Source: JAVBTT01 sp031550325 (GTDB taxonomy: Bacteria; Bacillota; Clostridia; Oscillospirales; UBA929). From it: 17,206 bases of DNA. The stretch is taken from contig JAVBOR010000061.1 of assembly GCA_031550325.1 (NCBI GenBank), positions 1 through 17,206 on the forward strand. Direction: 5' to 3'. This document shows positions 14,052 to 17,206 of the stretch, piece by piece. Positions within the stretch are counted from its first letter, which is position 1, and every line of letters begins with the position of its first letter. A program made the position numbers and the translations under genes. Under the pieces are notes generated by a model. The model searched no databases and had not been told where the DNA came from. It saw only the letters and a list, made by a program, of their open reading frames with translations.

Positions 14052-14542
14052 AAGACGGAGCGCTGCATCTGGTTGAGATTCTGTGCGTCACCGCCCTGCT
14101 CCTGCTGTTCGGCCTGACCACCTACACACTGATCGCCGTCGGTGGGGACACCTATTCCCGGCTTCTGGACAAGCGCGAAGTGGTCTCCGACCTGCGCATC
14201 GCCTCGTCTTACGTGTCGATGCGCATCCGGCAAAACGACGTGGCGGGAGGCGTGGAGCACCGCATCTCGGGAATCGGCGATATTTTGGTTCTGACGCGGC
14301 CTTATGAGGACGGCACCGTGCTGGAGACAAGGATTTACGCGTACAACGGCTATCTTGTCGAGTCGATTGACTCGCCCGAGGAGCCGCTCAATCCCGACCT
14401 GGGCGTAGAGATCGCCCCACTGCAGGATTTTTCGGTCAGTACCGACGGCGACATGATTACGGTTTCCCTCAAGCGCGGCGACCTGCGCCGCGCCCTGACG
14501 CTTACGCTGAGATCGGAGGCGCGTTTGCTTGAAGAAGGATGA
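14048..14542 (+). CDS. Pilin-like protein, probably DUF4860 type
   Basis: A 164-residue protein with an N-terminal hydrophobic helix (about 9-31), a helical stretch with LRIASSYVSMRIRQND (about 49-64), then a strand-rich domain. The layout resembles the DUF4860 proteins found in pilus loci of Clostridia; I make this call by memory of the family and not by a search. The start DGALHLVE is close to a prepilin site, but the glutamate falls at +6 after Gly4 and not at +5, so processing is uncertain. It overlaps its upstream neighbour by four bases and its downstream neighbour by 14. Confidence 0.78.
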   Translation: MKDGALHLVEILCVTALLLLFGLTTYTLIAVGGDTYSRLLDKREVVSDLRIASSYVSMRIRQNDVAGGVEHRISGIGDILVLTRPYEDGTVLETRIYAYNGYLVESIDSPEEPLNPDLGVEIAPLQDFSVSTDGDMITVSLKRGDLRRALTLTLRSEARLLEEG

Positions 14543-14942
14543 CGGCGGTTACGCGCTTGTAGAAATCATCATGGCCATCGGCATTTTGGCCGTGGTCAGC
14601 ATGTACTTTATGAACATGTTTGTGCTGGCGGACAACACGCAGGCGCACGCCAAGGATCTCGACGCCGCCTGTACCCTAGCGCAAACGGCGATGGAGACCA
14701 TGCGCGCGGGCGGTCCGGGCGGCACCAGTTACTTTGACGCCGACTGGAACGAGGCTGACTCCTACGACCCCGACGGCTTTACGCTCAGCCGCTCCTTTAT
14801 GGAGAGCACTCCGCCCCGGCTTGTGGTGCGTGTGGACAAGAACCTTCCGTATCTGAACGTGTTTCAGCAGCAGGACACCATCCGGTCCACGACGCTCTAT
14901 GAGCTTGACTCGTTCTTCTACGGACAGGAGGCGGCGCCATGA
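14529..14942 (+). CDS. Type IV prepilin-like protein with canonical cleavage site
   Basis: A 137-residue minor-pilin candidate. The N-terminus has GG-YALVE followed by a hydrophobic helix (IIMAIGILAVVSMYFMNMF), the class III signal recognised by prepilin peptidase, with cleavage expected after Gly7 and glutamate at +5. The short basic-acidic leader KKDDGG is typical of type IVa-like pilins. The start is TTG at 14529, supported by GGAGG 9 bases upstream. No ATG precedes the cleavage site. The exported domain is short and has no cysteine pair to close a D-region loop. It overlaps the genes on both sides, as expected of a tight operon. It may be a minor pilin that primes assembly; the major pilin is not in view. 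Confidence 0.88.
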   Translation: MKKDDGGYALVEIIMAIGILAVVSMYFMNMFVLADNTQAHAKDLDAACTLAQTAMETMRAGGPGGTSYFDADWNEADSYDPDGFTLSRSFMESTPPRLVVRVDKNLPYLNVFQQQDTIRSTTLYELDSFFYGQEAAP

Positions 14943-15346
14943 GCCACGCCACAACCATGCGGGGCGGTGCCATCGTACTCATCGTGCTGCTCATGCTCGC
15001 ACTGAGCATGTTCGGCGTGCTGAGCATGGTCTCGGCCAACTCCGATCTGAATATGGCCCGCAAGAACGCGGAGTGGGTTCAGGCGTATTACGCGCTGGAC
15101 TCCGACGGTCAATACCGCGTACAGCAGGCGCGCGTCATGGCGCGGCAGGCCGGGTTCGAGACGCTTGCCACAGCCGGTTGGACCCTGGACGGGAACCTTG
15201 CCAGTCTGAACCTGACCGACGGCGTGCAGAACCTGCGCATCGTGCTCTCCGCCGACGCCGAGAACACGTTGTCCATCCTGAGCTGGCAACAGTGGCAGGA
15301 GCCCTTTGACTACGAGTATGACGACGGCGGCTTTTTTATCCAGTAG
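14939..15346 (+). CDS. PilX-N-like minor pilus component
   Basis: A 135-residue protein whose start (RGGAIVLIVLLMLALSMFGV, then a helical stretch with QAYYALDSDGQ) follows the pattern of PilX N-terminal domains. In those proteins a hydrophobic helix leads into an A-x-x-A-x-[DE]-S-G-like segment. There is no glutamate at +5, which PilX-type proteins often lack or vary. The C-terminal domain is small and ends in an acidic stretch (DYEYDDGG). It overlaps its upstream neighbour by four bases (ATGA). A role as minor pilin or assembly factor is likely by context; the specific function is unknown. Confidence 0.75.
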   Translation: MSHATTMRGGAIVLIVLLMLALSMFGVLSMVSANSDLNMARKNAEWVQAYYALDSDGQYRVQQARVMARQAGFETLATAGWTLDGNLASLNLTDGVQNLRIVLSADAENTLSILSWQQWQEPFDYEYDDGGFFIQ

Positions 15347-15428
15347 CGCCCGTTTGCCCTGCCTTTCCTTTCCGGGCGCATATGTCGGACACTCAGCGGA
15401 GTGCGATCTTGTTTGAGGACGTGTTTTT

Positions 15429-16499
15429 TTGACAGATCATGACATTTCGGTCCGAGAGCTTCTTGTTCACGCTGTGGAGCAGAAGGTCTCCGACGTGTTT
15501 ATCACGGCGGGTTCCCCCGTCATGTTCAAAAAGGACGGCGACATCACGTCGTACTCGGAGTTTAAAATGATGCCCAGCGACACCTCCCGGCTGATCGAGG
15601 ACATCTTCCAGCTGTCGGCAACCCACAGCTACGAGGAGTACCTCAAGACCGGCGACTGCGACTTCTCCTTTTCCCTGCCGGGCGTGGGGCGATTCCGCAT
15701 CAACTCCTTCCGGCAGCGCAACTCGCTGGCCGCGGTCATTCGCGTTGTCCAGCTCACGCTGGCAGAGCCTGAGGAGCTCGGCATCCCCCCGGCAGTGGTC
15801 GATCTGTACAAGAAGACGCGCGGCATGATCCTGGTCACCGGCCCGGCAGGCTCTGGCAAGTCCACGACGCTGGCCTGCCTCATCAACCTGATCAATCAGC
15901 GGCGCAACTGCCATATCCTCACGCTCGAGGACCCCATAGAATACCTGCACAACCACCGCAAGAGCATTGTCAATCAGCGCGAGATAGAGAGCGACTCGGT
16001 CAGCTACGCCAAGGCGCTCCGCGCAGCGCTGCGCCAGTCGCCCGACGTCATCCTGGTCGGCGAAATGCGCGATCTGGAGACAACCTCCATCGCCATCACG
16101 GCGGCGGAGACCGGCCACCTTGTGCTGAGTACGCTGCATACCATCGGCGCTGCCAAAACCATTGACCGCATCATTGACGTTTTCCCGCCCAGCCAGCAGC
16201 AGCAGGTGCGCATTCAGCTCTCAACCGTTTTGCAGTCTGTGGTTTCACAGCAGCTGCTTCCCTCCCCCACGCTTGGGCGCAAATGCGTTTTTGAAGTGAT
16301 GATGGTCAACAGCGCCATCCGCAACCTCATCAGGGAGTCCAAGATCCACCAGATCGATACGGCCATTCACTCCGGCGCTTCCGAGGGCATGCAGTCGATG
16401 GATTTCTGCATCGCGCAGGCGTATAAGGCCGGTGAAATCACGCGCGAGGACGCTTTCACGTATTGCGTCAACGCCGATGTTCTGTCAAAATTTGTGTGA
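15429..16499 (+). CDS. pilT: Type IV pilus retraction ATPase
   Basis: Hexameric secretion-type ATPase that depolymerises pili and drives twitching. The 356 residues contain Walker A GPAGSGKST (138-146), the Asp box LTLEDPIEY (164-172), Walker B ILVGEMRD (208-215) with E212, and the His box STLHT (234-238). AIRNLIRE (296-303) is a retraction-type PilT hallmark, so this is not a PilB extension motor. The start is a TTG at 15429 with GAGGA 10 bases upstream. No ATG lies before residue 32. It follows the PilX-like gene after an 82-base gap holding two small hairpins without T-runs (15346-15379 and near 15390-15403). A nitroreductase gene follows 16 bases after it. Confidence 0.95.
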   Translation: MTDHDISVRELLVHAVEQKVSDVFITAGSPVMFKKDGDITSYSEFKMMPSDTSRLIEDIFQLSATHSYEEYLKTGDCDFSFSLPGVGRFRINSFRQRNSLAAVIRVVQLTLAEPEELGIPPAVVDLYKKTRGMILVTGPAGSGKSTTLACLINLINQRRNCHILTLEDPIEYLHNHRKSIVNQREIESDSVSYAKALRAALRQSPDVILVGEMRDLETTSIAITAAETGHLVLSTLHTIGAAKTIDRIIDVFPPSQQQQVRIQLSTVLQSVVSQQLLPSPTLGRKCVFEVMMVNSAIRNLIRESKIHQIDTAIHSGASEGMQSMDFCIAQAYKAGEITREDAFTYCVNADVLSKFV

Positions 16500-16515
16500 G
16501 AGGAGCCGAGCGCAT

Positions 16516-17019
16516 ATGAATGCGATTGAACGACGCAGAAGCATTCGCAAGTACATTCCCGGCCGTGAGGTCGAAGCGCCCCTTGTGGAAAAGCTGCTCC
16601 GCGCGGCCATGATGGCACCTTCTGCGCGCAACAACCAGCCTTGGCACTTCATTGTGTGCGATGACCGCTCGGTTCTCGACGAGCTGCACGCGCGCCATCC
16701 GTACTCCGGCATGCTGAAAACTGCGCCGCTGTGCATCGTCGTGTTGGGCGACGCCTCTCTGGAGGCCGCACCGGGCTTTTATATGCTGGACTGCGCCGCC
16801 GCCACGCAAAACATGCTTTTAATGGCAGCCGAACTGGGGCTCGGCACCTGCTGGATGGGCGTAACGCCCCGGCAGGACCGCATGGAGGTCCTGAAAGACT
16901 ACTTCAAACTGCCCGAGCACATCAGCGTTTTCGCCCTGGTCGCCGTGGGCTGGCCGGATGAGACAATCGCGCCGCCCGAGCGGTATAACACCGACCGGAT
17001 CCATACAAACCGCTGGTGA
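16516..17019 (+). CDS. Nitroreductase-family flavoprotein
   Basis: A 167-residue FMN-dependent NAD(P)H oxidoreductase of the nitroreductase fold. The FMN-binding N-terminus RRRSIRKY (6-13), APSARNNQPWHF (34-45), the LGLGTCWMG motif (107-115) and the terminal ALVAVGWPDE (140-149) are all visible. The natural substrate is unknown; such small members reduce quinones, flavins or nitro compounds. I chose the ATG at 16516 for its AGGAG site 10 bases upstream and because the family begins with this motif. It sits 16 bases after pilT and is probably co-transcribed with it. No functional link to pili is evident. Confidence 0.92.
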   Translation: MNAIERRRSIRKYIPGREVEAPLVEKLLRAAMMAPSARNNQPWHFIVCDDRSVLDELHARHPYSGMLKTAPLCIVVLGDASLEAAPGFYMLDCAAATQNMLLMAAELGLGTCWMGVTPRQDRMEVLKDYFKLPEHISVFALVAVGWPDETIAPPERYNTDRIHTNRW

Positions 17020-17075
17020 CAAAAGGACCATAGGCAGTAGGAGCATTTAGTTTTAGCAATCGGTGAAGTAATCAT

Positions 17076-17099
17076 CCACCCGCTTAGCGGGTGGCTTTT
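17076..17099 (+). terminator. Intrinsic terminator after the nitroreductase gene
   Basis: CCACCCGC (17076-17083) pairs with GCGGGTGG (17087-17094) around TTA, followed by CTTTTC. It lies 56 bases after the stop codon. The same hairpin could be the subterminal hairpin of an IS200/IS605-type right end, so its role is not certain. Confidence 0.68.
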
Positions 17100-17102
17100 C
17101 TT

Positions 17103-17206
17103 GTAACGCCTTAAAGGCTATGATACTAGCAGCGCCTTAAGGCGCATTACGGTCTGCCATCTGCGTGGGGCTTGTTACTTGCTACCCGTAAACGGGTCTT
17201 CGTATT
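17103..17206. repeat. Hairpin cluster at the right edge
   Basis: Several short perfect inverted repeats follow: GCC-TTAAA-GGC (17108-17118), GCGCC-TTAA-GGCGC (17132-17145) and ACCCG-TAAA-CGGGT (17184-17197). GTAACGCC (17103-17110) can also pair with GGCGCATTAC (17141-17150) with a small bulge. The cluster is cut by the window edge. It may be the structured 3' end of a leftward element, such as an IS605-type tnpB with its guide RNA, but no protein domain is visible to confirm this. Confidence 0.5.
17147..17206 (-). CDS. Possible C-terminus of a leftward gene cut by the window edge
   Basis: On the minus strand one frame stays open for 19 codons from the window edge to a TAA at 17149-17147; the last residues read KPHADGRP. 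The other two frames close sooner. The tail lies inside the hairpin cluster, an arrangement seen at the 3' ends of tnpB genes. Nineteen open codons can easily occur by chance, so this is a weak call. Confidence 0.25.
   Translation of the reverse strand, partial: NTKTRLRVASNKPHADGRP

Overview
The window reads as one chromosomal segment of a Gram-positive bacterium, most likely a Clostridia-type Bacillota of moderately high GC. The evidence is the order SRP RNA - dnaX - ybaB - recR, a long SRP RNA that includes the Alu domain, a DHH-family pyrophosphatase with CBS domains, a class I cyclic-di-GMP riboswitch and strong GGAGG ribosome binding sites. Species cannot be named from sequence alone. 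No rRNA, tRNA, CRISPR array or complete insertion sequence was seen.

Left part (1-3750). A hairpin-rich edge comes first, with the probable first codons of a leftward gene. A leftward secreted protein follows that joins an M23 metallopeptidase to a NodB polysaccharide deacetylase. Divergent to it is a CBS-domain manganese-type inorganic pyrophosphatase, closed by a perfect 14-bp hairpin.

Replication and repair block (3750-7234, leftward). A strong promoter drives the SRP RNA, and no terminator is visible before a small membrane protein, dnaX, ybaB and recR. The membrane protein is the odd insertion in an otherwise classical order.

Leftward metabolic and envelope block (7274-10729). This holds trmB, a double-SIS sugar isomerase-like protein with its own promoter and terminator, a short M19 dipeptidase and an unrecognised membrane-anchored protein.

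Right part (10800-17100, rightward). A consensus promoter leads into a c-di-GMP-I riboswitch with a terminator whose left arm overlaps an alternative pairing of the aptamer. It precedes a secreted transglutaminase-like protein. After an intrinsic terminator, a second consensus promoter with a palindrome between its -35 and -10 boxes starts a compact type IV pilus operon: pilC, four small single-helix proteins (one with a canonical prepilin site), pilT and a nitroreductase. No pilB-type extension ATPase, prepilin peptidase or clear major pilin is present. The pairing of a c-di-GMP-sensing surface protein with a retraction-type pilus cassette is the most interesting biology here.

Right edge (17076-17206). 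A second hairpin cluster, with a possible leftward gene end, resembles the left edge in style. Both edges could be ends of IS200/IS605-type elements, but that rests on shape and not on any visible transposase.
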